Both the position numbers and the translations under genes were made by a program. From Brucella daejeonensis (GTDB lineage: Bacteria; Pseudomonadota; Alphaproteobacteria; Rhizobiales; Rhizobiaceae), in the NCBI RefSeq assembly GCF_014199265.1, contig NZ_JACIJG010000005.1, positions 62,001-126,000 on the forward strand: a stretch of 64,000 bases of DNA, read 5' to 3'. The notes below the pieces were generated by a model that was not told the origin of the DNA, ran no database searches, and saw only the letters and a program-made list of their open reading frames with translations. Shown piece by piece: positions 7,660 through 18,500 of the stretch (its first letter is position 1; each line of letters opens with the position of its first letter).

Positions 7660-7989
7660 CTAGTGGATTGAATTTGACGTTTGAATCCCGACTGAATGAG
7701 ATGCTGTTTCAAACGTCAAATTCGAAAAATCCACTAGATACATAAAGTTGCTAGTGGTCTTTCCGATTCCGACATTTGCTCGGCGCCTGTATCAGAGGGA
7801 TGCAAATGTCGGAATCAGACCACTAGTGGATTGAATTTGACGTTTGGATCCCGACTGAATGAGATGCTGTTTCAAACGTCAAATTCGAAAAATCCACTAG
7901 ATACATAAACTTACTAGTGGTCTTTTCGATTCCGACATTTGCTCGGCGCCTGTATCAGAGGGATGCAAATGTCGGAACCAGACCACTAG
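7660..7989. repeat. Two-copy tandem array of paired palindromes (A-B-A-B)
   Basis: A 163-bp unit occurs twice in direct repeat with only a handful of differences. Each unit holds palindrome A (78 bp; 7660-7737 and 7823-7900; stem CTAGTGGATT-AATTTGACGTTTGA) and palindrome B (76 bp; 7751-7826 and 7914-7989; stem CTAGTGGTCT-GATTCCGACATTTG). A 13-base spacer (ATACATAAAGTTG or ATACATAAACTTA) lies between A and B. Both begin with CTAGTGG and end with CCACTAG; B1 and A2 share one CTAG. No protein is encoded. The rest of the 7487-8008 gap (7487-7659) shows nothing recognisable. Confidence 0.95.
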
Positions 7990-8008
7990 ATATTGGAGGG
8001 ACTTTGGC

Positions 8009-8440
8009 ATGACCGTTAGATCGATTCTCGAAACGAAGGGCAGGAGCGTCATGGTCATAGCGCCTGCCGACACGCTATCCCACGCTGTCGCCATGTTGAC
8101 TCAACACAAGATTGGCGCGCTGGTGGTTTGCGACGAGGCCGGTCGAATCAAGGGAATTCTTTCCGAGCGCGATGTCGTGTGGGCCGTCGCCGCTCAGGAA
8201 AGCAAGGCGATGAGTATGCCGGTTTCCGAGGTCATGACCGTGAAAGTGCAGGTGTGCCGCGAGCATCACACCATCAATCAGGTGATGGAGATCATGACGC
8301 GGAGCCGATTCCGTCACATGCCTGTGGAGGAAGACGGCAAGCTGGTCGGCATCATATCGATCGGTGACGTGGTGAAACGGCGCATCGAAGATGTGGAGCG
8401 CGAGGCGGAAGATATTCGCACCTATATCGCCACCGCCTGA
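8009..8440 (+). CDS. Tandem CBS-domain protein
   Basis: A 143-residue cytoplasmic protein made of two CBS domains (about 8-62 and 75-130), the usual fold for binding adenosine nucleotides. Typical pieces are MLTQHKIGALVVCDEAGRIKGILSERDVV and its second-half counterpart SRFRHMPVEEDGKLVGIISIGDVV. Stand-alone CBS pairs sense energy state or act as regulators, but no partner enzyme is next to it. ATG 8009 follows GGAGGG by 9 bases. The palindrome array ends 19 bases before the start, so its last hairpin would lie in the untranslated leader of any transcript starting upstream. Confidence 0.9.
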   Translation: MTVRSILETKGRSVMVIAPADTLSHAVAMLTQHKIGALVVCDEAGRIKGILSERDVVWAVAAQESKAMSMPVSEVMTVKVQVCREHHTINQVMEIMTRSRFRHMPVEEDGKLVGIISIGDVVKRRIEDVEREAEDIRTYIATA

Positions 8441-8486
8441 AACCGGCCGGAGCGGTTTGATTCGTCTTTCTGAATGCTGAATTTCA

Positions 8487-8535
8487 AAGCGCGTGCCGAA
8501 CTTGCAGTGTTCAGGCGACGCGCTTCGGATTTTTT
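8487..8535 (+). terminator. Probable terminator after the CBS gene
   Basis: AAGCGCGT (8487-8494) pairs with ACGCGCTT (8518-8525) around a long loop, followed by CGGATTTTTT. It lies between the CBS gene and convergent rlmB. Confidence 0.35.
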
Positions 8536-8567
8536 GGCTGCAAGCCGGTTTCCGCGGGAATCGCGAA

Positions 8568-9428
8568 TCAGCGGGCGCGCAGATAGCGCTCCGCGGCATA
8601 GAGGGAAATCGCGGCCGCGTTGGAGACGTTGAGCGACTTGATTTCGCCCGGCATGTCCAGGCGGGCCAGAGCCGTAACGGTTTCCCGCGTTTTCTGGCGC
8701 AATCCCTTGCCCTCGGCGCCCAGAACGAGGGCGATTCTGTCGCCGGACAAGGTCGCTTCCATTTCCAGCGGTCCTTCAGAATCGAGGCCGATGGTCTGGA
8801 AACCCAGGCCGTGCAGTTCCTCGATGGCTTCCGCGAGGTTCCTGACCTCGATATGCGGGATGAGTTCCAGCGCGCCGGAGGCGGCCTTGGCCAGAACGCC
8901 GGTTTCCTGCGGGCTGTGGCGGCTCGTCGTGATCAGCGCGCCTGCGCCGAAAGCGACTGCCGAACGCATGATCGCGCCCACATTATGCGGATCGGTCACC
9001 TGATCGAGAACCAGAAGAAGCGGGCTGTCCTTCAGTTCCGACAGTTTTTTGGTGCGGAGCGGTTCCGCTTCGATCATTACGCCCTGATGGACTGCTTCCG
9101 AACCGGTTTCCTTGTCGATGTCTTTGGGATCGACGATTTCGACGGGGAAGGGCAGAGATTCGGCCTCGCCGATCTCAAGACGGGCGAAACCGTTGCGCGT
9201 GGCGCGCATACGCAGGATCCTGCGTTCCGGGTTTTCGACCGCAGCGCGGACAGTATGCAAGCCATAAAGGCGCACGGTTCCATCCGCCACCGCGCTGGCC
9301 GAGACAGCCGGGCGCTGCGGTCTGCGCGGTGATTTGCCTTCCGCGACCGCTTTCTGGTCGCGATGCTGGCGGCGCAGGCGCGCATAGTGAGAATCTTTTG
9401 GGGTACGGGGCGGGTTCTGATCGGTCAT
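8568..9428 (-). CDS. rlmB: 23S rRNA (guanosine-2'-O-)-methyltransferase, RlmB/TrmH family
   Basis: A 286-residue SPOUT methyltransferase. The N-terminal 55 residues are basic. A substrate-binding domain (about 50-130, LYGLHTVRAAVENPERRIL) is followed by the knotted SAM-binding domain with VLDQVTDPHNVGAIMRSA, LVLGAEGKGLR and IKSLNVSNAAAISLY, the three SPOUT motifs. In E. coli RlmB methylates G2251 of 23S rRNA at the peptidyl-transferase P loop; the exact position here is by homology. It is divergent from the tRNA-tuf cluster. The intergenic 9429-9749 holds its promoter and that of the tRNAs. Confidence 0.9.
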   Translation of the reverse strand: MTDQNPPRTPKDSHYARLRRQHRDQKAVAEGKSPRRPQRPAVSASAVADGTVRLYGLHTVRAAVENPERRILRMRATRNGFARLEIGEAESLPFPVEIVDPKDIDKETGSEAVHQGVMIEAEPLRTKKLSELKDSPLLLVLDQVTDPHNVGAIMRSAVAFGAGALITTSRHSPQETGVLAKAASGALELIPHIEVRNLAEAIEELHGLGFQTIGLDSEGPLEMEATLSGDRIALVLGAEGKGLRQKTRETVTALARLDMPGEIKSLNVSNAAAISLYAAERYLRAR

Positions 9429-9631
9429 GGGGCTGCTTATAACCTGTTAGGCAGGCGGAAGATAGCGGCTTGGCCTGTGAACGCTATCAGATTGTTCCGA
9501 TTGCCGAATAATCGGCGGCGTTTGAAAAAAAACCGGGAATTTCGGGCGTTTTGGCCGTCAGGGGCGGGGGATCGGAGGCGATGTTTCCACGATGCTGTGG
9601 ACGGACATGCATTCTTTTCGCTTTTACCCTG

Positions 9632-9660
9632 TTGACAGGGGATAAGCTTATCGTCATAAG
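9632..9660 (+). promoter_or_regulatory. Probable sigma-70 promoter of the tRNA-Tyr/tRNA-Gly/tuf unit
   Basis: TTGACA (9632-9637), a 17-base spacer and CATAAG (9655-9660). The -35 is perfect and the -10 has four of six consensus bases. It lies about 90 bases before tRNA-Tyr, with GC-rich sequence after it. No other signal is seen in the 9429-9749 gap. Confidence 0.5.
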
Positions 9661-9749
9661 GCCCCTCGCGGATCGACGGCTGGCCCAACCAGTCAGCCAG
9701 AAGCCCCGCGAAAATGCCTAGTCGCTCGACTCTGCTGATAGTGATATCT

Positions 9750-9834
9750 GGAGGGATGCCCGAGTGGTTAAAGGGGACGGACTGTAAATCCGTTGGCTAT
9801 GCCTACGTTGGTTCAAATCCAACTCCCTCCACCA
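9750..9834 (+). tRNA. tRNA-Tyr (GUA)
   Basis: An 85-base class II tRNA with a long variable arm. The acceptor GGAGGGA pairs with TCCCTCC, followed by A and an encoded CCA. The anticodon GTA is at 9784-9786 in loop CTGTAAA. The T arm is GTTGG-TTCAAAT-CCAAC. It starts a tRNA-Tyr, tRNA-Gly, tuf, tRNA-Trp, secE order widespread in bacteria. Confidence 0.97.
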
Positions 9835-9858
9835 CTGTCGGATCAGAGTTATGAGTGC

Positions 9859-9932
9859 GCGGGTATAGCTCAATGGTAGAGCAGCAGCCTTCCAAGCTGA
9901 ATACGCGGGTTCGATTCCCGCTACCCGCTCCA
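9859..9932 (+). tRNA. tRNA-Gly (UCC)
   Basis: A 74-base tRNA. The acceptor GCGGGTA pairs with TACCCGC, then T and encoded CCA. The anticodon TCC is at 9891-9893 in loop CTTCCAA. The T arm is GCGGG-TTCGATT-CCCGC. It is 24 bases after tRNA-Tyr, so the two are probably processed from one transcript. Confidence 0.97.
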
Positions 9933-10071
9933 GATTTTCAAGAGCGGTTTGGCGTGTAAGGAATCATCGACGGGCGGTTCGCCGTTCCGTTTTGGCATAA
10001 ATGCCGGCTCGGAAGCCAAGCGGCTTTTGTGCTGGCGCTTGAGCGGTTCTAGAACAAAGAGAACAACGGCG

Positions 10072-11247
<1,176 letters not shown>

Positions 11248-11351
11248 TCGTGCAATGATCTGACCGGCGGTCCGCCGCCGGTTCGCTTCAAATAAGACTT
11301 GAAGCATGTCCTGTGCAGGACTAGACAATATCAAGGCGTTCAGGCGCCGAT

Positions 11352-11427
11352 AGGGGTATAGCTCAGTTGGTAGAGCGACGGTCTCCAAAACCGTAGGTCG
11401 CGGGTTCGAACCCTGCTGCCCCTGCCA
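11352..11427 (+). tRNA. tRNA-Trp (CCA)
   Basis: A 76-base tRNA. The acceptor AGGGGTA pairs with TGCCCCT, followed by G and encoded CCA. The anticodon CCA is at 11385-11387 in loop CTCCAAA on stem ACGGT/ACCGT. It lies between tuf and secE, its usual place in many proteobacteria. Confidence 0.97.
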
Positions 11428-11434
11428 TTTCGAT

Positions 11435-11467
11435 ACGGGCGTTCGCGGCTTGACTGCGAGCGCCCGT
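11435..11467 (+). other. Stable hairpin after tRNA-Trp, possible weak terminator
   Basis: A 12-bp stem ACGGGCGTTCGC/GCGAGCGCCCGT with one G-T pair, a 9-base loop and only TATCTATATT after it. The rest of the 11428-11848 gap shows no gene; it probably carries a secE promoter, which I could not place. Confidence 0.45.
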
Positions 11468-11848
11468 TATCTATATTATGAAAGAAGCGGCCTTTGTGCC
11501 GTTTTGGCTTTTCGGTGAGGGCGCACGTTTCGATGTGGCGGCACTGCCGGAGAAAGATAATTCCCTGCGGGATTTGTTGGCCGGGCAGGGAAGGGTCGCC
11601 GTTGCACGATTGGATGGTGCGTCGAGCGATACTCGCAAGGATCGGATTTCCGATAAGCCTGTATGGTATTCTTTTAACCTTTTGGGCTTGTTTTTTCCGG
11701 GAATCGATTCTATGTAACGTCAACAGACACGCGGCGCGTGGGGCTGATATTACAGCTTTGCGTGCCGTATACGCGTGACCTCTGGCTTCTGATTCGCGGT
11801 GCGGGGAAAGATGTTCGAGGCTGCGCCTGATCAATGACAGAGCGGCAG

Positions 11849-12049
11849 ATGGCATCCAAGACGAATCCGATCACCTTTTTTCAGCAGGTTCGCGCCGAAA
11901 CGGCGAAGGTGACCTGGCCGACCCGGCGTGAAACGGTCATCTCCACCATCATGGTGGTGGTTATGGCGTTTCTGGCTGCTGCATTCTTTTTTCTTGCCGA
12001 CCAGCTTATGGCCTATGGCGTAGAATTTATTCTCGGCCTTGGTCGATAA
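11849..12049 (+). CDS. secE: Preprotein translocase subunit SecE
   Basis: The small essential subunit that clamps SecY in the protein-conducting channel. The 66-residue single-helix form is usual for Alphaproteobacteria. The amphipathic PITFFQQVRAETAKVTWPTRRE leads into one transmembrane helix (about 30-52). VTWPTRRET is the family signature. The ATG at 11849 (MASKTNP) is preferred to the one five codons upstream by comparison with relatives; the ribosome site is weak for both. nusG follows after 22 bases, the near-universal secE-nusG pair. Confidence 0.93.
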   Translation: MASKTNPITFFQQVRAETAKVTWPTRRETVISTIMVVVMAFLAAAFFFLADQLMAYGVEFILGLGR

Positions 12050-12071
12050 GTTAGGATTGGGGAGTTTCTAG

Positions 12072-12599
12072 ATGACGGCGCGCTGGTACATCGTTCACGC
12101 CTATTCCAATTTCGAAAAGAAAGTGGCCGAGGATATCGAAGCCAAGGCCAAGCAGAAAGGTCTGTCCGAGTTGATCGAGCAGATCGTCGTGCCGACCGAA
12201 AAGATCGTGGAAGTGCGCCGTGGCCGCAAGGTCGACGCAGAGCGCAAGTTCTTCCCGGGTTATGTGCTGGTTCGCGCGACCCTTACGGATGCGGTCTTCT
12301 CGCTTATCAAGAATACGCCGAAAGTCACTGGTTTCCTTGGTGATTCGAAGCCGGTTCCGGTTTCCCAGAAGGAAGTCGATACCATCCTCCATCAGGTTCA
12401 GGACGGTGTTGAGCGTCCGAAGACTTCGGTGTCCTTCGAGATTGGCGAGAATGTTCGCGTTTCCGACGGTCCGTTTGCTTCGTTCAACGGCATCGTTCAG
12501 GAAGTCGATGAGGAGCGCGCGCGTCTCAAGGTCGAGGTTTCCATCTTCGGGCGCGCGACGCCTGTGGATCTGGAATACGGTCAGGTCGACAAGCTTTGA
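12072..12599 (+). CDS. nusG: Transcription termination/antitermination factor NusG
   Basis: Binds the RNA polymerase clamp, lowers pausing, and links polymerase to Rho or the ribosome. The 175 residues split into the NGN domain (about 4-110; RWYIVHAYSNFEKKVAEDI, FFPGYVLV) and the KOW domain (about 122-172; VSDGPFASFNGIVQEVDEE, then VSIFGRATPVDLEYGQV). Length and both domains are normal. A GGGGAGTTTCTAG lead gives the ribosome site. The next 194 bases before rplK carry several short GCCGG-type hairpins, perhaps part of an L11/L1 leader. Confidence 0.97.
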   Translation: MTARWYIVHAYSNFEKKVAEDIEAKAKQKGLSELIEQIVVPTEKIVEVRRGRKVDAERKFFPGYVLVRATLTDAVFSLIKNTPKVTGFLGDSKPVPVSQKEVDTILHQVQDGVERPKTSVSFEIGENVRVSDGPFASFNGIVQEVDEERARLKVEVSIFGRATPVDLEYGQVDKL

Positions 12600-12793
12600 T
12601 CGTTTGCCCGCAAGGGCTGGCCCCGACCGGCTTCCGGGCGGGGTGAAAATGGTGGAAGGGAAGGCGGCTTAGCCGGTCGTTGATCTCCGAACCACCGAAC
12701 TGCCCGCCAGCCGAGCTGGCGTCAGTCGAGGGCCGGATTTCCGGCATTAATCGAGAAAGCCGGGTTTCCGGCAAACTAAAAAGGCAGAAAGCA

Positions 12794-13222
12794 ATGGCTA
12801 AGAAAGTTGCAGGCCAGCTGAAGCTCCAGGTAGCGGCAGGTGCGGCCAATCCGTCGCCCCCGATCGGTCCGGCCCTGGGTCAGCGCGGCATTAACATCAT
12901 GGAATTCTGCAAGGCGTTCAACGCTGCCTCGCAGGAAATGGAAAAGGGTTCGCCTATTCCGGTCGTGATCACCTATTATCAGGACAAGTCCTTCACTTTT
13001 GTGATGAAGACGCCTCCGGTGACCTACTTCCTCAAGAAGGCTGCCAACCTCAAGTCTGGTTCGAAGACTCCGGGCAAGGCGAGCGCCGGTACGATCACGC
13101 GCGACAAGGTTCGCACGATCGCTGAAGCGAAGATGAAGGATCTGAACGCCGCTGACATCGAAGCAGCTATGCGCATGATCGAAGGTTCTGCCCGTTCGAT
13201 GGGCCTGGAAGTGGTGGGCTGA
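12794..13222 (+). CDS. rplK: 50S ribosomal protein L11
   Basis: Binds 23S rRNA at the GTPase-associated centre with L10-L12 and takes part in stringent-response signalling. The 142 residues carry the N-terminal domain ([34 protein letters not shown]) and the RNA-binding C-terminal domain with [10 protein letters not shown] at the end. ATG 12794 is fixed by the family N-terminus; the longer frame from 12680 is leader sequence. rplA follows after 4 bases, as in the usual rplKA pair. Confidence 0.98.
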   Translation: MAKKVAGQLKLQVAAGAANPSPPIGPALGQRGINIMEFCKAFNAASQEMEKGSPIPVVITYYQDKSFTFVMKTPPVTYFLKKAANLKSGSKTPGKASAGTITRDKVRTIAEAKMKDLNAADIEAAMRMIEGSARSMGLEVVG

Positions 13223-13226
13223 GACG

Positions 13227-13928
13227 ATGGCGAAGATTTCCAAGCGCGTTAACAAGATTCGCGAAGGCATTGACGTCAACAAGCTGTACGACCTGTCGGC
13301 AGCCATTGGCCTTGTCAAGGAACGTGCCGTCGCCAAGTTCGACGAAACCATCGAAATCGCGATGAACCTCGGTGTCGATCCGCGTCATGCCGACCAGATG
13401 GTTCGCGGCGTTGTCAACCTGCCGAACGGCACCGGCCGTACGGTTCGCGTTGCGGTTTTCGCACGTGGCGACAAGGCTGAGGAAGCCAAGAAGGCTGGCG
13501 CCGATATCGTCGGAGCGGAAGAGCTGTTCGAAATCGTCAATGGCGGTAAGATCGAATTCGATCGCTGCATTGCGACCCCGGACATGATGCCGCTCGTCGG
13601 TCGTCTCGGTAAGGTTCTCGGCCCTCGCGGCATGATGCCGAACCCGAAGGTTGGCACGGTTACCGTCGATGTCGCAGCCGCTGTTGCTGCTTCCAAGGGT
13701 GGCGCTGTCGAGTTCCGCGTCGAGAAGGCCGGTATCATTCATGCCGGTATCGGCAAGGTGTCCTTCGACAACGCAAAGCTCGAAGAAAACATCAAGGCTT
13801 TCGCTGACGCCGTCATCAAGGCAAAGCCGTCGGCTGCCAAGGGCGAATACGTCAAGCGCGTTTCGATCTCTTCGACCATGGGCGTTGGCGTCAAGGTCGA
13901 TCCGGCAACCGTCAAGGTCGTCGCCTAA
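13227..13928 (+). CDS. rplA: 50S ribosomal protein L1
   Basis: Forms the L1 stalk that guides deacylated tRNA out of the E site; in many bacteria free L1 represses translation of its own rplKA message. The 233 residues include NLPNGTGR, the hinge region, GLVK-type [16 protein letters not shown] and the C-terminal MGVGVKVDP. All family blocks are intact. It ends about 30 bases before a Bru-RS-like element that separates it from the rplJ leader. Confidence 0.98.
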   Translation: MAKISKRVNKIREGIDVNKLYDLSAAIGLVKERAVAKFDETIEIAMNLGVDPRHADQMVRGVVNLPNGTGRTVRVAVFARGDKAEEAKKAGADIVGAEELFEIVNGGKIEFDRCIATPDMMPLVGRLGKVLGPRGMMPNPKVGTVTVDVAAAVAASKGGAVEFRVEKAGIIHAGIGKVSFDNAKLEENIKAFADAVIKAKPSAAKGEYVKRVSISSTMGVGVKVDPATVKVVA

Positions 13929-13956
13929 GTTTTTCGGGCTCCGGTTCGCCGGGGCC

Positions 13957-14061
13957 TAATGCATGTCTCCCAAAAGTGGAAACTGGTTTTGGGTATAGGC
14001 GTGCATGAAAACAAAAACTTAAAGCGTGTCGTATGGCTATGATAAAACGCGACACGCTTTA
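13957..14061 (-). repeat. Bru-RS-like palindromic element, copy 2 (reverse)
   Basis: A 105-bp element in the opposite orientation to copies 1 and 3. It starts with TAATGCATGTCTCCC and ends with the 12-bp hairpin TTAAAGCGTGTC/GACACGCTTTAA (14019-14030 with 14051-14062). It is inserted between rplA and rplJ, inside a ribosomal protein cluster, and would be transcribed by any readthrough from rplA. Confidence 0.8.
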
Positions 14062-14101
14062 AGCCTTTCCCGAATGGGGAGGCGCAAGGCCGCCAGCCTG
14101 T

Positions 14102-14190
14102 CCTGCAATCCGGGGCGAAAGGCAAGAATTCCGGGTCGCAAGACCCGGATAGCCGGATGAAAATCCGGTTATCCTGTCCGAGATTGCAGG
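14102..14190 (+). ncRNA. Multi-branched structured RNA upstream of the L10 leader
   Basis: A perfect 9-bp outer stem CCTGCAATC/GATTGCAGG (14102-14110 with 14182-14190) encloses two hairpins with GNRA loops. One is CCGGGTC-GCAA-GACCCGG (14131-14148). The other is a 10-bp stem ATAGCCGGAT-GAAA-ATCCGGTTAT with one G-T pair (14149-14172). No ORF fits. I do not recognise the fold; it may be an extension of the L10 leader or a separate element. Confidence 0.55.
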
Positions 14191-14282
14191 CGGCAATCAT
14201 TTGATTGTCTTAAACGCCAAGCCTGCATGAGACGTGGAATAACCTGGTTTCGCGTGAAAACGCATACGAGGTTTGAACCGTA

Positions 14283-14380
14283 GTTGCCTTTGAGTGGAGC
14301 CGGCGCAAGCAGGTAAAGCTGAAGGGGACAGGATCCTCGAACGTCGGCTCTCGTCGCAAGGCAGGGTCGGCAAAGGCAAC
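14283..14380 (+). promoter_or_regulatory. Ribosomal protein L10 leader
   Basis: A closing stem GTTGCCTTTG/CAAAGGCAAC (14283-14292 with 14371-14380) holds an inner 9-bp stem GAGCCGGCG/CGTCGGCTC (14297-14305 with 14342-14350) with internal loops, ending 40 bases before rplJ. Position and long interrupted hairpin match the L10 (or L10-L12 complex) autoregulatory leader of bacteria. Identity is inferred from structure and place. Confidence 0.6.
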
Positions 14381-14420
14381 CCGGCAGGGCCATGTTGGTC
14401 CTGTCAACTGGAGAGAGACA

Positions 14421-14939
14421 GTGGATAGAGCGGAAAAGCGCGAATTTGTCGCGTGGCTGAACGGCGCTTTCAAAGAGTCCGGTTCGGTCGTCGTGGCCCA
14501 CTATACCGGTCTCACCGTTGCGCAGATGAGCGATCTTCGCTCGAAGATGCGTGATGCAGGTGGGTCCGTTAAAGTCGCGAAAAACCGCCTTGCCAAAATC
14601 GCTCTTCAGGGCACGGAATCGGAAGGTATTGCTGACCTGTTCACGGGTCAGACGGTCGTTGCTTATGCAAACGATCCGATCACCGCTCCGAAAGTAGCAG
14701 TCGAATTCGCCAAGGCTAACGAGAAGCTCGTTATCCTCGGTGGTGCAATGGGTGCAACGACGCTGAACGCCGATGGCGTGAAGTCGCTCGCATCGCTCCC
14801 GTCGCTCGACGAACTGCGCGCAAAGCTGGTTGGCATGATCCAGACCCCGGCTCAGCGTCTTGCAGTGCTTACCAGCGCTCCGGCGGGCCAGATCGCCCGC
14901 GTTATCGGCGCGCACGCCCGGAAGAACGAGGCGGCTTAA
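14421..14939 (+). CDS. rplJ: 50S ribosomal protein L10
   Basis: Base of the L10-L12 stalk; binds 23S rRNA through its N-terminal domain and L12 dimers through its C-terminal helix. The 172 residues include [28 protein letters not shown] and the C-terminal helix ending [12 protein letters not shown]. Translation begins at GTG 14421, after GGAGAGAGACA. A structured leader lies upstream, so translation is probably repressed by L10 or the L10-L12 complex. rplL follows after 51 bases. Confidence 0.97.
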   Translation: MDRAEKREFVAWLNGAFKESGSVVVAHYTGLTVAQMSDLRSKMRDAGGSVKVAKNRLAKIALQGTESEGIADLFTGQTVVAYANDPITAPKVAVEFAKANEKLVILGGAMGATTLNADGVKSLASLPSLDELRAKLVGMIQTPAQRLAVLTSAPAGQIARVIGAHARKNEAA

Positions 14940-14990
14940 GGCCGTTTCTCGCTGTCAACAGTTCAAACCTTAATTATAGGAAGTACAAAA

Positions 14991-15368
<378 letters not shown>

Positions 15369-15381
15369 GTTCGAATTTATT

Positions 15382-15410
15382 CCGGCGGATGGATTTCCAT
15401 CCGCCGGTTT
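15382..15410 (+). terminator. Attenuator-like hairpin between rplL and rpoB
   Basis: Stem CCGGCGGATGGA/TCCATCCGCCGG (15382-15393 with 15396-15407) is followed by only TTT. By analogy with the partial terminator in E. coli, it probably lets a fraction of polymerases through to rpoB. Confidence 0.55.
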
Positions 15411-15593
15411 CCGCCGGTTGTTTCAGGCGGATCGCCCCGTTGGGTGCATGAATTGACTGGAACCCTTTTTCTGAATGCCGGGGCGGGCTTTCAGAAAACG
15501 GGTTTTAGCCCGTTAGAAGACCGCTGAAAGGCGGCGCATGATAAAGGCCGCAAGGCGTGACCAAGCCGTAAGGCTATAGAACGAGGAGCGACG

Positions 15594-18500
15594 ATGGCTC
15601 AGACCCATTCATTCAATGGTCGCAAGCGCGTACGCAAATTTTTCGGCAAGATCCCAGAGGTCGCCGAGATGCCGAACCTTATCGAGGTTCAAAAGGCATC
15701 CTACGACCAGTTCCTTATGGTTGAAGAACCATCCGGCGGGCGTTCTGACGAGGGTTTGCAGGCGGTTTTCAAGTCTGTTTTCCCTATCCAGGATTTCTCC
15801 GGCGCTTCCATGCTCGAATTCGTCCGTTACGAATTCGATCCACCGAAGTTCGACGTTGACGAATGCCGTCAGCGTGATCTGACCTATTCGGCGCCGCTGA
15901 AGGTGACGCTGCGTCTTATCGTGTTCGATATTGACGAGGATACCGGCGCGAAGTCGATCAAGGACATCAAGGAGCAGGATGTCTACATGGGCGACATGCC
16001 GCTCATGACCGACAACGGCACCTTCATCGTCAACGGCACCGAGCGCGTGATCGTTTCGCAGATGCACCGTTCGCCGGGCGTCTTCTTCGACCACGACAAG
16101 GGCAAGACCCATTCGTCGGGCAAGCTTCTGTTTGCCGCGCGCGTCATTCCTTACCGCGGTTCCTGGCTCGACATCGAGTTCGATTCCAAGGACATCGTCT
16201 ATGCGCGTATCGACCGTCGCCGCAAGCTGCCGGCCACGACGCTGCTCATGGCGCTCGGTATGGACAGCGAAGACATTCTGTCGACGTTCTACAACAACGT
16301 TACCTATACGCGTGACGGTGACAACTGGCGCATTCCGTATTCCGCCGACCGCTTCAAGGGCATGAAGATCATTTCCGATCTCATCGATGCGGATACCGGC
16401 GAAGTCGTCCTCGAAGCAGGCAAGAAGCTGACCGCCCGTTCGGCCAAGCAGCTTGCCGACAAGGGCCTCAAGGCCATCAAGGCAACGGAAGACGATCTTC
16501 ACGGCTCGTATCTTGCGGAAGACATCGTCAATTACGCAACCGGTGAGATTTATCTCGAAGCCGGTGACGAAATCGACGAGAAGGTTCTGAAGACCCTGCT
16601 CGATACCGGGACGGAAGAAATCAACGTTCTCGATATCGACCACGTCAATATCGGCGCCTACATCCGCAACACGCTGGCTGTGGACAAGAACGAAAGCCGT
16701 CAGGACGCTCTGTTCGACATCTACCGCGTCATGCGTCCGGGCGAACCGCCTACGATGGACTCGGCTGAGGCCATGTTCCAGTCGCTGTTCTTCGATTCGG
16801 AACGTTACGACCTGTCGGCTGTCGGCCGCGTCAAGATGAACATGCGCCTCGACCTCGATGCGGAAGACACCGTGCGCGTTCTGCGCAAGGAAGACATCCT
16901 GGCCGTGGTCAAGATGCTGGTCGAACTGCGTGACGGTCGCGGCGAAATCGACGACATCGACAATCTCGGCAACCGCCGTGTGCGTTCGGTCGGCGAACTG
17001 ATGGAAAACCAGTACCGCGTCGGTCTGTTGCGCATGGAACGCGCGATCAAGGAACGTATGTCCTCGATCGAAATCGACACGGTCATGCCGCAGGACCTGA
17101 TCAACGCCAAGCCTGCCGCGGCTGCCGTTCGTGAATTCTTCGGCTCCTCGCAGCTGTCGCAGTTCATGGATCAGACCAACCCGCTGTCGGAAATCACCCA
17201 CAAGCGCCGTCTTTCGGCTCTTGGACCGGGTGGTCTCACCCGCGAGCGCGCCGGCTTCGAAGTCCGCGACGTGCATCCGACCCATTACGGCCGTATCTGC
17301 CCGATTGAAACGCCGGAAGGCCCGAATATCGGTCTGATCAACTCGCTCGCTACCTTTGCCCGCGTCAACAAATACGGCTTCATCGAAAGCCCGTATCGCA
17401 AGGTGATCGATGGCAAGGTGACGAACGAAGTCGTCTATCTGTCGGCGATGGAAGAAGCCAAGCATTCGGTTGCTCAGGCTAACGTCGAGCTGGACGGGCA
17501 GGGCGGTTTCGTTGACGAATTCGTCATCTGCCGTCATGCGGGCGAAGTGATGATGGCGCCGCGTGAAAACGTGGACCTGATGGACGTGTCGCCGAAGCAG
17601 CTCGTTTCGGTTGCAGCAGCGCTCATTCCGTTCCTCGAAAACGATGACGCCAACCGCGCCCTCATGGGCTCGAACATGCAGCGTCAGGCTGTGCCGCTCG
17701 TTCGCGCCGAAGCGCCGTTCGTCGGTACGGGCATGGAACCGATCGTTGCGCGTGACTCAGGCGCTGCCATTGCCGCTCGCCGCGGTGGTTTCGTCGATCA
17801 GGTCGATGCGACCCGTATCGTCATCCGCGCCACAGAAGATCTCGATCCGTCCAAGTCGGGCGTCGATATCTACCGCTTGCAGAAGTTCCAGCGTTCGAAC
17901 CAGTCGACCTGTATCAACCAGCGTCCGCTCGTTCGCGTTGGCGACCGCATCGGCAAGGGCGACATCATCGCCGACGGTCCTTCCACGGATCTGGGCGATC
18001 TGGCTCTCGGCCGCAACGTGCTCGTCGCGTTCATGCCGTGGAACGGCTACAACTACGAAGATTCGATCCTGCTTTCCGAGAAGATCGTTTCGGAAGACGT
18101 GTTCACCTCGATCCATATCGAGGAATTCGAAGTTGCGGCTCGCGACACCAAGCTTGGACCTGAGGAAATCACCCGCGATATTCCGAATGTTTCGGAAGAA
18201 GCGCTGAAGAACCTCGACGAAGCCGGTATCGTCTATATCGGTGCGGAAGTGCATCCGGGCGACATTCTGGTCGGCAAGATCACGCCGAAGGGCGAAAGCC
18301 CGATGACGCCGGAAGAAAAGCTTCTGCGCGCCATCTTCGGTGAAAAGGCGTCCGACGTCCGTGACACCTCCATGCGGATGCCGCCCGGAACCTTCGGCAC
18401 GATCGTGGAAGTTCGTGTTTTCAACCGCCACGGCGTTGAAAAAGACGAACGCGCCATGGCGATCGAACGCGAAGAGATCGAGCGTCTGGCCAAGGACCGT

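Noticed and set aside
7660-7989. CRISPR array
   Set aside because: Only two units, each a pair of long palindromes with the same spacer; no short repeats with varied spacers and no cas genes.
11478-11778. Forward ORFs between tRNA-Trp and secE
   Set aside because: No ribosome site, overlapping frames, no family likeness; the region is left as non-coding.
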